This document shows positions 50,541 through 60,444 of a DNA stretch of 64,000 nucleotides, piece after piece. How positions within the stretch are numbered: position 1 is the first letter of the stretch; each line of letters starts with the position of its first letter. The DNA comes from Sphingobacteriaceae bacterium (GTDB taxonomy: Bacteria; Bacteroidota; Bacteroidia; B-17B0; Aurantibacillaceae), in assembly GCA_016705695.1 (NCBI GenBank), contig JADJLA010000005.1:192246-256245 (forward strand). The letters run 5' to 3'. The notes under the pieces were generated by a model. That model was not told where the DNA came from. It searched no databases and was given only the letters and a program-made list of their open reading frames with translations. Made by a program: the position numbers and the translations under genes.

Positions 50541-52710
50541 ATGGCAAAATCAGCTAAACAAGCTATAATTACCCAAAAAGACTTCAATTTGATCATCAGG
50601 GTCTTGAAGGCAAATTGGTGGATCCCTCTGATCTTTTTACCTATTTTTTATTTTGTCGGAACTTTTTACATCTACCGTTTAACTTCCACTTACAAGATAT
50701 CAACGCAGATCCTATTACAAAATAACGACGCCTATTACAAAGGAAATGTAGTAACCGATGCTAATTTTTATGGTGGTCAAAGTTATATTGATAACTCAAA
50801 TGAGAAACGCGTTTTATTATCATATGACCTACTCAACAAAGTAGTGAATAAGCTTAAGAGTAAATTAGAGATCTCTTATTTTATTGTAGGCAAGGTACGA
50901 ACAACCGAGCAGTTTGGTGGAATGCCCTTTAACGTAATGATCAATAATATTAATTCTTCACTTTGTGAAACAGTGTTTGATTTTAAGATCATTGATAGTA
51001 CCTCTTACGAAATTGCTTATTTAAAAGAGAATAAAAAAGGAGATCAAAAAAGGATTTTTCGGTAGGGAGTTGATCGATCTCGACTTTAACATGTTAATTG
51101 CTAAAAACCTGCCGTTAGAGTCAAGAAAAATTGAGTCATTAAAAGATATTTATTATCAATTCATAGTACACACAAATGAATTTCTTATTTATAAAATGCG
51201 CGAGAATATTAGCGTGGAAAATCCGGATTATACAAATATTTTGGAACTAAGTTTAAACGATATCATTCCTGAAAGAGCTGTTCTTATTTTAGATTCTTTG
51301 AATCAAGAATATTTTTATAGTAAACTTAAGTCAAAAATTGAACTAAATGATAAAACTATTGACTACATCGATCGACAGTTAAACGAGATCTCTGTTTTGC
51401 TGAATGCAAGTGTTGATACGTTACAAATGTATAAGCAGCGTAAATCAATTGTTAATCTTACTTGGGAAGAAGGTGATTTTCTTGGCAAAATAGGATCCTA
51501 TGATCAAGAAAGATCAGTAGCTCAGATGCAAATCCAGTCACTTAACGATCTAGAGAAATATATTATTGACGACAAAGACCCTCAATTTTTGCCACCTTCT
51601 ATCTTTATTACCGGAAAGGAAGGGTTTATACCAAAAGCAGCCACTGAATTATATACTAAGCAAATTGAATTAAATAGGTTATATTATTTGGTTACTGATG
51701 CTAACCCTGGTTTACAAGAGCACGTCAATACCATTAAGAAATTAAAACAAGATCTTTTGGTTAATATTAGTAATGAGAGAAAAGCAACTACTCTAAAAAT
51801 TGATAATATTAATGGGCAGATCGCCAAATACATTAGTGAGGCAAAATCAATTCCACAGAAGCAACAAGATATATTGGGATTCCAACGTAAGTTAGATGTA
51901 AATGAGTCGATCTACAACTTTTTATTAGAGAAAAAGGCTAATACACGTATAGCTAAAGCCAGTATAGTGCCCGACGCAACAATTATAGAAGCTCCTAGAA
52001 ATACAGGAGAAGTAAGTCCGGATAGAATGGGATTGCAAAGAAATTTTCTTTCGGCGGGATTTGCAATTTCACTAATAATTATTTTGTTAAGAACACTATT
52101 TTTTACAAAGATCAAAAGCATTGAACACTTAAAGGAATTATCTGACATTCCTGCAATAGGAGTTATACCTTTTGTTAAAAAAGCAGATGAAGAAGATGGG
52201 GCATTTGTAGATATGCAACCTAATTCTTTGGCGGCTGAGGCATTTCGAAATATTCGAACTAATTTGCAATATGCAAGTGTAGGCTATGACCAAAAAACTT
52301 TTTTAGTAACTTCTTTTTTACCTGGTGAAGGCAAAACTTTTACAAGTGTAAATTTGGCAACAACACTAGCGAAAACCGGCAAGCGAACTTTAATAATGGA
52401 GTTGGATCTGCATAAACCAAGAGTTTATAAGAATCTTGGCTTGCCTGCTCCTTCAAATGGCATAACAACATTCATTACAAACCAAGGAGAAGGAGTTATC
52501 GAAGACATTATTAAATCTAGTGTAATACCGAATAAAAAAACTATCAACTTTGTTCAGGAGATCAAAGAAAGCAATAATATCTCCAATTTGCTTTTCATCT
52601 TAAATGGAGTTAGAAATATTGGAAAACGTTATTATTACAAAGGTTACGGTTATAGCTACGGCTACGGCTATGGTTATGGCTACGGAAAAGGCAGCTCTTA
52701 CACTAAATAA
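50541..52710 (+). pseudogene. Wzc-like polysaccharide chain-length / tyrosine kinase, frameshifted and internally deleted
   Basis: The first frame (50541-51065) has the Wzz domain start with TM1 ('WWIPLIFLPIFYFVGTFYIY'). It ends after an A6 tract at 51046-51051; removing one A would restore '..GDQKGFFGRELIDLDFN' and join the second frame, which runs to 52710. The second part has the coiled Wzz region, TM2 near 52040, and a kinase domain with Walker A 'SFLPGEGKTFTSVNLA' and A' 'MELDLHKPR'. It then jumps from 'EDIIKSSVIPN' to 'KKTINFVQEIKES', which in relatives are about 90 residues apart. The Walker B (DTPP) segment is missing. The Tyr-rich tail (YGYSYGYGYGYGYG) is intact. Restored length is about 722, below the usual 800. 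Confidence 0.8.
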
Positions 52711-52728
52711 TTTGGCCTAATGCTATAA

Positions 52729-52751
52729 ATTGAGTAATTTTATTACTCAAT
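52729..52751. promoter_or_regulatory. Perfect 10-bp palindrome before regulator gene
   Basis: ATTGAGTAAT (52729-52738) pairs perfectly with ATTACTCAAT (52742-52751) around TTT. It ends 2 bp before the ATG of the winged-helix regulator. It could be an autoregulatory operator, block ribosome access, or act as a weak terminator for the kinase gene. Confidence 0.6.
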
Positions 52752-52753
52752 TT

Positions 52754-53284
52754 ATGTTCGATATCCTCATATCTTCAAAAACCCGGATCAAGATCCTTCT
52801 AAAGTTCTTTTTAAATGGGAATTCGGTATCGTATTTACGCGGTTTGGAAGAGGAATTTGGCGACTCTACCAATTCTATACGTTTAGAACTCAACAAGTTT
52901 GAAAAAGCAGGTTTTTTAAATTCCTATACCGAAGGCAATAAAAAACTTTTTAAAGCCAATCAAAAGCACTTGCTATTCAATGATATACAACAAATGTTGA
53001 TGAAAATAACGGGCATTAACCATTTGGTAGATTATGTGATGCAGCATATAGGCAATCTTGAAAAAGTTTACCTCGTGGGCCAATTAGCCAAGGGTTTAGA
53101 GAGCGATACAATTGAGCTAGTTTTTATAGGGGATATTAACATTGCGTACTTGGAAGAATTGATAGGTAAGGCCGAGAAAAAACTGAATAAAAAAATTACT
53201 TTCAGATGTTTTCGTTCAGGCGAATTTGATATTAAATCCATTCAACAAAAGGATCTACATCCTTTATTGATATGGAATAAATAA
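52754..53284 (+). CDS. Winged-helix regulator with nucleotidyltransferase-like C-terminal part
   Basis: 176 residues from the ATG at 52754. The TTG 24 bp upstream would place the palindrome in the coding region, so it is less likely. Residues about 1-75 form a winged helix-turn-helix ('SSKTRIKILLKFFLNGNSVSYLRGLEEEF', positions about 5-33; 'NSIRLELNKFEKAGFL' as recognition helix and wing). Residues about 95-176 recall the nucleotidyltransferase-like fold used by some ArsR-type regulators ('LEKVYLVGQLAKGLESDTIELVFIGD', positions about 100-125). It sits between the kinase gene and upxY in the polysaccharide locus and is probably its local regulator. Confidence 0.75.
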   Translation: MFDILISSKTRIKILLKFFLNGNSVSYLRGLEEEFGDSTNSIRLELNKFEKAGFLNSYTEGNKKLFKANQKHLLFNDIQQMLMKITGINHLVDYVMQHIGNLEKVYLVGQLAKGLESDTIELVFIGDINIAYLEELIGKAEKKLNKKITFRCFRSGEFDIKSIQQKDLHPLLIWNK

Positions 53285-53305
53285 TTAAAAGCCTTTGGGT
53301 TTACT

Positions 53306-53320
53306 ATTACCTAAGGTAAT
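53306..53320. promoter_or_regulatory. Palindrome upstream of upxY
   Basis: ATTACCTAAGGTAAT: 7-bp perfect arms around one base, 51 bp before the UpxY start. A second small hairpin GGCGAAGCC follows at about 53349-53357. Both are in the leader where a UpxY-type antiterminator could act. Confidence 0.45.
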
Positions 53321-53370
53321 AAAAATAAAACTCGGTTGGGACTGAGGTGGCGAAGCCGTGCCAAATTAAA

Positions 53371-53871
53371 ATGAACTGGAGAGTATTATATGTAACATCG
53401 CGAAGCGAAAAAAAAGTGAATCAACGTTTGACGGATCTTGGTTTGGAAAGTTATGTGCCATTAAAAACCGAAAAGCGTAGATGGAGTGATCGTATGAAAA
53501 CGGTAAGTACGCCTTTGATAAACGGATATGTATTTGTAAAAGTAAGTGAGAAGGAGCGCGATATTGTTTTTAAGGCACAAGGTGTTTTAAATTATGTACG
53601 TTACAATGGTGGTGATGCAACTGTTAGAGATATTGAGATCACGGCACTTAAGTCGATAGAAGAAAAAGGATATTTTGTGGAAGGCGCCCTCTCTCAATCA
53701 CTTCAAAAAGGTGATAAAGTACTTATTAAATATGGACCATTCAAAGGACTTAACGGTTCGGTAAAATCGTTAGCAAACGAAAATGTGTATTTCATCACCA
53801 TTGAAAGTATTGGCTATTCACTTACCGTAAAAGTTCCAGAAGAAGTTTTAGTTAAGAATAAAAATTTATGA
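53371..53871 (+). CDS. UpxY-family NusG-like transcription antiterminator
   Basis: 166 residues from the ATG at 53371 (MNWRVLYVTSRSEKKVNQRL). The NGN domain is at about 1-100 ('LESYVPLKTEKRRWSDRMKTV', 'TPLINGYVFVKV') and a KOW motif at about 118-140 ('KGDKVLIKYGPFKGLNGSV'). UpxY proteins load on RNA polymerase at the start of capsule or O-antigen operons and suppress premature termination in Bacteroidota. It overlaps hisH by 4 bp at the stop and start (ATGA), so it is part of the same operon. Confidence 0.9.
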   Translation: MNWRVLYVTSRSEKKVNQRLTDLGLESYVPLKTEKRRWSDRMKTVSTPLINGYVFVKVSEKERDIVFKAQGVLNYVRYNGGDATVRDIEITALKSIEEKGYFVEGALSQSLQKGDKVLIKYGPFKGLNGSVKSLANENVYFITIESIGYSLTVKVPEEVLVKNKNL

Positions 53872-54479
53872 TCGTTATTGTTGATTATGGAATTGGAAAT
53901 TTAGCTTCGGTGCTTAACATGTTTAAAAAGATCGGCGTAAAGGATGTGATCATTTCGAGTAACAAAGAAGAAATAAGAACTGCATCGAAAATTTTATTGC
54001 CTGGGGTGGGTGCTTTTGATAAAGGCATGGAGAATTTGGAAAGATCGGAACTAATCCCTTTATTGAATGAAAAAGTATTAGTTGAAAAGACACCTGTGTT
54101 AGGGATCTGTTTAGGAATGCAACTACTTACAAAAAAAAGCGAAGAAGGCGTAAAGGAAGGATTAGGATGGATAGATGCAGAAACAGTTAAGTTTGATCCA
54201 GACCCATCGTTAAAATTAAAAGTACCAAATATGGGCTGGGCATATGTTGATGTAAAGCGAGAAAATAAGTTGTTGAATAGCACCGGAAAGAATAGATTTT
54301 ATTTTGTGCATTCGTATTACGTAAAATGTTTAGATCACCAACAGTCCATTGCTACAAGTAATTTTGGAATTGATTTTACGTGTGCTGTAAATAAAGAAAA
54401 CATCTATGGAACACAATTTCATCCCGAGAAGAGTTTGAAATTTGGAATGGCAGTGTTGGAGAATTTTTCAAAATTGTAA
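53868..54479 (+). CDS. HisH-type glutamine amidotransferase (amidino-sugar module)
   Basis: 203 residues. Class I glutaminase with catalytic Cys in 'GICLGMQLL' (about residue 83), His and Glu in 'FHPEKS' near 185, and oxyanion 'PGVGAFDKGM'. It frees ammonia from glutamine. Histidine biosynthesis genes are absent; instead a HisF2-type gene follows and a WbpG/PseA-type amidotransferase is in the same locus, so it likely feeds ammonia to amidino-sugar synthesis. Translationally coupled to upxY by a 4-bp overlap. Confidence 0.88.
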   Translation: MIVIVDYGIGNLASVLNMFKKIGVKDVIISSNKEEIRTASKILLPGVGAFDKGMENLERSELIPLLNEKVLVEKTPVLGICLGMQLLTKKSEEGVKEGLGWIDAETVKFDPDPSLKLKVPNMGWAYVDVKRENKLLNSTGKNRFYFVHSYYVKCLDHQQSIATSNFGIDFTCAVNKENIYGTQFHPEKSLKFGMAVLENFSKL

Positions 54480-54551
54480 TTTAACTAAATAGCACACATA
54501 GATCTTTTCACCATGCCAGTTATTCATAATTCATCTTTCATCACTTTTTAA

Positions 54552-55307
54552 TTGGCGCTCAAAAGGATCATACCTTGTTTATTATACGATGGAAGTGGTT
54601 TAGTGAAGACCGTAAAATTCAAACACCCATCCTATATAGGCGATCCAATAAACGCCATAAAAATATTTAACGATAAGGAAGTAGATGAATTAATTCTAAT
54701 AGACATTAACGCTTCAAAACAAAAACGCAAACCAAATTTTCACAAGATTGCCGACATGGCAAGCGAGGCGTTTATGCCTTTTGCCTATGGAGGAGGGGTA
54801 AAAACCTATGAGGATTTTGCAACACTTTATAAAATTGGTGTAGAAAAAGTAATTGTAAACTCTTTGATCCAGGAAGATCGGGAGATAATAAAAAAAGTGA
54901 CCAGCGATTATGGTGCGCAAGCGGTGGTTGCTTGCGTTGATATTAAAAAACGATTGTTTGGACAAAAATCTCCCTATTCGCATATCGGCCATAAAATAAA
55001 AGCCGCGATAGTGGAGTATGCAAAATTTCTTGAGAATGAAGTTGGCGTGGGCGAACTAATGGTGCAAAGCGTTGATAACGATGGTACCTGGGAAGGCTAC
55101 GATGATGAAGTAACGGAGCAAATTGTTAAGAGTGTAAATATCCCTGTTATAGCGTCTGGCGGATGCGGTAATGTGGATCATTTAAAAAAGATCTTATATA
55201 CTACAAACGCTCACGCAGCTGCAATAGGAAGCATGGCAGTATACAGTAAAAAAGGAATGGGAGTTTTAATTCACTTTCCAAAAAGGGAAGAAGTAATTGT
55301 TGAATAA
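54552..55307 (+). CDS. HisF2/AglZ-type protein (amidino-sugar module)
   Basis: 251 residues, TIM barrel, TTG start at 54552. It begins RIIPCLLYDGSGLVKTVKF, where true HisF has CLDV with the first catalytic Asp; that Asp is replaced by Leu. The second Asp ('ACVDIKK') and phosphate-binding 'AYGGGVKTYEDF' and 'IASGGCGNVDHL' loops remain. This is the pattern of HisF2/AglZ proteins that pass ammonia from HisH to WbpG/PseA in acetamidino-sugar synthesis. The downstream wzm start follows after 1 bp. Confidence 0.87.
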   Translation: MALKRIIPCLLYDGSGLVKTVKFKHPSYIGDPINAIKIFNDKEVDELILIDINASKQKRKPNFHKIADMASEAFMPFAYGGGVKTYEDFATLYKIGVEKVIVNSLIQEDREIIKKVTSDYGAQAVVACVDIKKRLFGQKSPYSHIGHKIKAAIVEYAKFLENEVGVGELMVQSVDNDGTWEGYDDEVTEQIVKSVNIPVIASGGCGNVDHLKKILYTTNAHAAAIGSMAVYSKKGMGVLIHFPKREEVIVE

Positions 55308-55308
55308 A

Positions 55309-56166
55309 ATGAAAGAAACTGACGATAGTAATTGGGATCTAATTATAAGACCACGTCATAAATGGTACCAGGTTGATGTGGCTGCCATTTGGCAATACCG
55401 CGACCTGTTAATGTTATTGGTTCGTCGTGATTTTGTTGCAGTGTATAAGCAAACCATACTTGGGCCAATTTGGTTTTTTATTCAACCTATCATTACTTCC
55501 TTAACATTTACTTTCATCTTTGGAAACTTGGCGCATTTAAGTACAGATGGAAATCCGGCCATTTTGTTCTATTTGGCAGGAATAACATTATGGACCTATT
55601 TTGCTGATTGCATTACAAAAACCTCTACAACGTTCACTTCAAATGCAGGCGTGTTCGGAAAAGTTTATTTTCCGCGTTTAATAATGCCTTTATCCATTTT
55701 AGTTTCTAACCTGATCAAATTTGTCATACAGTTTCTGATCTTTATATTGACCTGGCTTTATTTTATTTTTACAACCGATGCTGTGCAGCCGCAATGGCAA
55801 TATATGTGGTTGTTGCCTATGTTGGTATTCATGATGGCAGGACTTGGATTGGGCTTTGGTATTTTCATTTCTTCTTTAACAACAAAATATCGCGACTTAA
55901 CTTTTTTGGTTGGCTTTGGGGTTCAGTTATTAATGTATGCAAGTTCCGTAGTGTTACCTATTTCCTCTATGCCATCTAAAATTCAATTTTTAATGTTGCT
56001 TAACCCGTTAACATCTATTATTGAAGCTTTCAAGTTCATTTTTTTGGGTAGCGGTTACTTTGATGGAATCTGGTTAGTATATGGTTTTAGTTTTATGACC
56101 GTTCTTATTTTATTCTCAGTCATTATTTTTAATAAAGTAGAAAAGTCGTTTATGGACACTGTTTAG
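55309..56166 (+). CDS. wzm: Polysaccharide ABC exporter permease (Wzm type)
   Basis: 285 residues from the ATG at 55309, one base after the hisF2 stop. ABC-2 type permease with six TM segments. The cytoplasmic 'WQYRDLLMLLVRRDFVAVYKQTILGPIWFFIQP' (positions about 28-60) precedes TM1, as in Wzm/TagG. 'SSLTTKYRDLTFLVGFGVQLLMYASSVVLP' (about 186-215) is the conserved intracellular loop and TM5, and 'LLNPLTSIIEAFKFIFLG' follows. It exports finished polysaccharide on undecaprenol across the inner membrane with the Wzt ATPase next door. Confidence 0.92.
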   Translation: MKETDDSNWDLIIRPRHKWYQVDVAAIWQYRDLLMLLVRRDFVAVYKQTILGPIWFFIQPIITSLTFTFIFGNLAHLSTDGNPAILFYLAGITLWTYFADCITKTSTTFTSNAGVFGKVYFPRLIMPLSILVSNLIKFVIQFLIFILTWLYFIFTTDAVQPQWQYMWLLPMLVFMMAGLGLGFGIFISSLTTKYRDLTFLVGFGVQLLMYASSVVLPISSMPSKIQFLMLLNPLTSIIEAFKFIFLGSGYFDGIWLVYGFSFMTVLILFSVIIFNKVEKSFMDTV

Positions 56167-56175
56167 TTTTACACA

Positions 56176-57449
56176 ATGAGTAAGGTTGTAATTAAAGTAG
56201 AAAATTTAGGAAAGCAATATCAGTTGGGGCAAGTTGGTACCGGAACAATTACGCACGATCTAAACAGGTGGTGGCACAAAGTTCGCGGAAAGGAAGACCC
56301 GTATTTAAAAGTAGGAGAAACAAACGATAGAAGCCACAAGGGAAGCAGCAATTTGGTGTGGGCGCTCAAGGATATTAATTTTGAAGTTAAACAAGGCGAA
56401 GTTTTAGGCATCATTGGGAAAAATGGTGCAGGAAAATCTACATTGCTAAAAATACTTTCAAGGGTTACAGCACCTACAGTTGGAGATATTAAAGTTAAAG
56501 GTCGCATTGCCGCTTTGTTGGAAGTTGGTACAGGTTTTCATCCTGAACTTACAGGACGAGAAAATATTTTTTGAATGGCGCCATACTTGGCATGACAAAA
56601 GCAGAAATAAAAAGTAAGTTTGATGAGATAGTTGATTTTAGCGGCGTTGAAAGATATATTGACACACCTGTAAAACGGTACAGCAGTGGAATGTATGTGC
56701 GATTGGCATTTGCAGTTGCCGCGCATTTAGAACCTGAAATTTTAATTGTTGATGAGGTATTGGCAGTTGGAGATGCGGAATTTCAGAAGAAGTGTTTAGG
56801 TAAGATGAAGGACGTAAGCGGACAAGGAAGAACAGTTTTATTTGTCAGCCACAATTTATCATCTGTAAAGCAACTATGCGACAAGGGAATATTACTTGTT
56901 AATGGAAAGCTTGAATTTGAGGGAACAAAGACTGAGGCAATTGACAAATATTTAGCCGGCAATCAAAAATTGGGTTTAGCGAATACGTTTGAAAAAAAGG
57001 AACTTGAAAAAAAGGATCTACAGTTAGTAAAGGCTGAATTGATAGATGCAGAGGGTAAGCCAAGAGAGCAGTACGATATCTCAGAAGATATTTATGTTAA
57101 TCTTACACTTCACTCCACTAAATTGGTTCCGAATCTTTACGGATACATAGTTGTGCAAACAAATAATGAGGAAATACTTATTGAGTCTGATACATTCGAT
57201 AACCTTCCGAATTGTTTGGACAATATCAAATTAGGAGAAAACATATTTCAAATAAAAATATCCAAAAATGTTTTGGCTTTTGGAGAGTATTTTTTTTACG
57301 TGTCATTTGCCTCAAACTTCGCCACGGGGTTTTTGGTAGATGTGCCGGGAGATATTTTAAAATTCAATATTGTGGATACAGAAACAACAAGAGGGCATTC
57401 GCGCACTTCCAAAACAAGTCAGTTGTTGAAATGGGAATTAAAGACTTAA
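56176..57449 (+). pseudogene. wzt: Polysaccharide ABC exporter ATPase (Wzt type), frameshifted
   Basis: The first frame (56176-56574) has the N-terminal part with Walker A 'GIIGKNGAGKSTLLKILS' and ends '..ELTGRENIF' at a TGA. The second frame starts exactly there and continues 'NGAILGMTKAEIKSKFDEIV', then signature 'RYSSGMYVRLAFAVAAHL', Walker B 'ILIVDEVLAVGD' and H-loop 'FVSHNLSS'. One extra T in the T6 tract at 56567-56572 would join them as '..NIFLNGAIL..', the normal Wzt sequence. The C-terminal about 140 residues are the Wzt carbohydrate-binding beta domain. Restored length is about 424 residues. Confidence 0.87.
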
Positions 57450-57450
57450 A

Positions 57451-59264
57451 ATGGTAATAATAAATTTTAGTTATAATAACCAAGATTTTCTAAAAACAAT
57501 AAAGGATTTAATAGGCAAATATGACGTTTTAGACGTAACAGGAGTTTTACCAAAAGGATCTACTATTATAAATGTTAAGGCGTTAGATCCACAGCTGATA
57601 ATTTTGAGGAATACAGTGAAAGACATGATCGATGCGATCGGAGATGTTAGTTTAGTGGGTATAAATAAAACAACTCAGATAAGAGATATCGAATGGAATG
57701 GATTAAATCTTTTTTGGCAAACTTCAATATCAGAAAAATATCCAACTCGTTCGTTCTTGACAGATCTATTTTACTTGAAAAATATCATTAAGAAAGGGTT
57801 AGTGTCCTTGGCGAAAAAAAAAATATTGGTGATCCTTCCATCTGTGTATTCTGCAGTTTATTGTACCAGTATTCGGAATTACTTAATTCAAAAATGTTTA
57901 GCCGCTGAGGTAGATTTTAATTACCAATTGAAAAAGCATTATTTTGCCGGACCCCGCACATTTTTTAAGAAGATAAGAATGGGGTTGGATCAATCCATGA
58001 AATTTAGAAAAAAGCTCAAGGACATAAGGACAAATACAAAGGATCTCAATTTAATAACTATGTTGTTACCACATGTCCGGGTACTTGGGAAGAAAATAAC
58101 CAAGAGGATAGGATATTGGGAAAAATACATAACTATCGTTTCGGATCTAGCAGTACCTATTTACCTTATTTCAACGATCTTGAGACGAACATCAATTGGT
58201 CAGGTAAATGGGACCATACTTATATAAGATCATTTCCCACTATTTTGCAGTTATGCAACCATTCACTGAAGGCCTTTTTGGTTTACCGAAAGATCAGAAG
58301 CTTAAGAGATATTGAGTTTAAGAACATTAATTGCATAGATGGTAATGTGTTGGCTTATGAATTTCAAAAAGTTGTTTTTGATCAGAATTATGTTTTTGTA
58401 AATTATTTATGGATGAGAAATCATTTCTCGTTGTGCAAACATAAGACAAATATATTTTTTCAGGATGAATTTTATCCTACAGGTGGCCGATTCATTTCAC
58501 AGGCAATAAACAGGACGAACAATAAGAATATGACATCTTATGGCGTACAACATGGTATTATTTACGAAGGCCACACCGTATATAATATGACGCCTGTTGA
58601 GTTGGAATGCAACAAGCCTTTTAATGGTCTTCCCAAGCCGCATAAGTTTATACTATGGGGCGATTTCTTTAAAGAGGTGCTTAATAAGAACAAGGCATTT
58701 GCGGATGATGAACTGGTTGTTGCAGGAAATTTAAATTACATTGTAACTGCCGAGAAATATAAAAAATTGAATAACAAGAACAGTGTACCGGGTATTTTGT
58801 GGTGTACAGCTAACGATTATCTTATAAAAGATCAGTTTGACATTCTCAAACCACTTTTAGCATCATTAACCGATTACCAATTGGTCATCAGATTTCATCC
58901 GATGCTCAATATTAAGGATAAGTTGATAGAAGTGATCGACAAGGATATCATGAATAAAGTTGTATTTAAAAATGACAATGATATTTTTGATGCTATATTT
59001 AAAGCGGACATTATTCTTGCTATTACTGCTTCGTCAATTTTTATGGATGCGCTAGTGTTAAACAAGATGGTTTTTCAATTCAAGATTGACGGACATATAC
59101 TTTCAGATTTTCCAAACAAAAATACATTGGTCATAGATTCTGAAGAAAAGCTTATTCAAGCTTATAACGATCTTCTTGAAGGCAAATATGCAAAGGACCA
59201 ATTAAGTTCGCAAAAGCTATTGCATATGTCGGATGGTAAATGGAGAGAAATTTTAAGCGTTTAA
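57451..59264 (+). pseudogene. Large putative surface-polysaccharide glycosyltransferase, frameshifted
   Basis: Two overlapping frames, 57451-58227 and 58116-59264, join if one A is added to the A5 tract at 58121-58125, giving '..RIGYWEKIHNYRFGSS..' and a restored length of about 604 residues. The second half has 'TSYGVQHGIIYEGHTVYNM' and 'PHKFILWGDFFKEVL', then 'QLVIRFHPMLNIKDK', a pattern seen in GT-B type capsule and O-antigen transferases. The first half has no motif I recognise. It starts 2 bp after the wzt stop. The specific linkage is unknown. Confidence 0.65.
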
Positions 59265-59267
59265 CAA

Positions 59268-60422
59268 ATGAGCGGCGGCTATAAACAATGTACACGATGC
59301 GTTATGGACACAACCACTGCCCTTATTGTGTTTGACGAAAAAGGTGTGTGTAATTTTTGCCACGATTACGATAAACATGCAGCCGAATCTGTGTTGAGGG
59401 ATAGGGCCATCAGATACGCTGAATTTGACCAATTAATTTCAGAGATCAAACTTCAGGGAAAAGGAAAGGAGTACGATTGTATTTTAGGTTTAAGCGGCGG
59501 GGTTGATAGTTCTTATTTGGCTTTGATCGCTCACGACCAGGGACTCAGACCATTAGTTGTTCATTTTGACAATGGATGGGATAATGAGTTGGCGGTGAAG
59601 AATATTCAGAATATTATTCAAAAATTGAATTACGACATGTCAACGTATGTGGTTGATTGGAATGAATTCAAAGATCTGCAATTAGCATATTTCAAGGCTT
59701 CAGTGATAGATCTGGAAGTGCCAACAGACCAGTTGATTGTTGCAACGCTTTATAAATTGGCAAAGGAGCATGGCATTAAAAGTATTTTGAACGGAAATAA
59801 TTTTAGAACCGAATATATTTTACCGCGCGATTGGATCTATAGTAAAAAGCTAGATCTTGTAAACCTCACGAATATTCATAAAAAATTTGGAAAAATACCA
59901 CTGAAGAATTTTCCGAAAATAGGAATCAATGATCGATATAGATACCAGAAAGTGGACGGAATCAGGATGGCTACTTTTTTTGATAAGATAGATTTTAATT
60001 TAAACGAAGTAAAAGAGAGATTGATTAAAGAACTCAATTGGACCCCTTATCCGGGGAAACATTACGAATCAATATTTACAAGATTTTATCAGGGATATAT
60101 TTTACTAAAAAAATTTAATGTGGATAAGCGAAAAGCACATTTGTCCTCATTGATCTGTTCGGGTCAGATCACCAGAGCAGAAGCACTAAATGAATTAAAA
60201 TTGCCGCCATACCCCACAGAACTGCAAATGGAAGACAGAAATTATGTGATAAAAAAATGGGGATTAACTGAAGTTGAATTTGACAGAATTATGGCCGAAA
60301 AAAAAGTACCTCATGAATCTTACGGCGAGGAAAAAGGAGCAAACTTAATGAATAGACTGAGAGAGGAAGTAAAATTAATTTATAGATATCAAATACTGAA
60401 ACGGTTAGGGTTATTTAAATAG
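59268..60422 (+). CDS. WbpG/PseA-type N-acetyl sugar amidotransferase
   Basis: 384 residues. PP-loop ATP pyrophosphatase fold: 'LGLSGGVDSSYLALIAHD' near 72-89 and 'VVHFDNGWDNELAVKNIQ'. An N-terminal zinc-type Cys cluster 'QCTRCVMDTT' and 'GVCNFCHDYD' is characteristic of the WbuX/WbpG/PseA family, and 'LNGNNFRTEYILPRDWIY' follows. The enzyme converts an N-acetyl group on a sugar to N-acetamidino using ammonia supplied by HisH and HisF2, all encoded in this locus. The target sugar (mannuronic-, pseudaminic- or legionaminic-type) is not shown by neighbouring genes. Confidence 0.88.
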   Translation: MSGGYKQCTRCVMDTTTALIVFDEKGVCNFCHDYDKHAAESVLRDRAIRYAEFDQLISEIKLQGKGKEYDCILGLSGGVDSSYLALIAHDQGLRPLVVHFDNGWDNELAVKNIQNIIQKLNYDMSTYVVDWNEFKDLQLAYFKASVIDLEVPTDQLIVATLYKLAKEHGIKSILNGNNFRTEYILPRDWIYSKKLDLVNLTNIHKKFGKIPLKNFPKIGINDRYRYQKVDGIRMATFFDKIDFNLNEVKERLIKELNWTPYPGKHYESIFTRFYQGYILLKKFNVDKRKAHLSSLICSGQITRAEALNELKLPPYPTELQMEDRNYVIKKWGLTEVEFDRIMAEKKVPHESYGEEKGANLMNRLREEVKLIYRYQILKRLGLFK

Positions 60423-60444
60423 TGAAAAAAATTATATCGTAGAA

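Noticed and set aside
52630..52700. Tandem TAC-GG-TAT-like repeats as a microsatellite
   Set aside because: They encode the Tyr/Gly-rich tail expected at the end of a Wzc-type kinase.
53868..55307. hisH and hisF as part of histidine biosynthesis
   Set aside because: No other his genes are near; the HisF-like protein lacks the first catalytic Asp and starts in the HisF2/AglZ manner; a WbpG/PseA amidotransferase is in the same operon.
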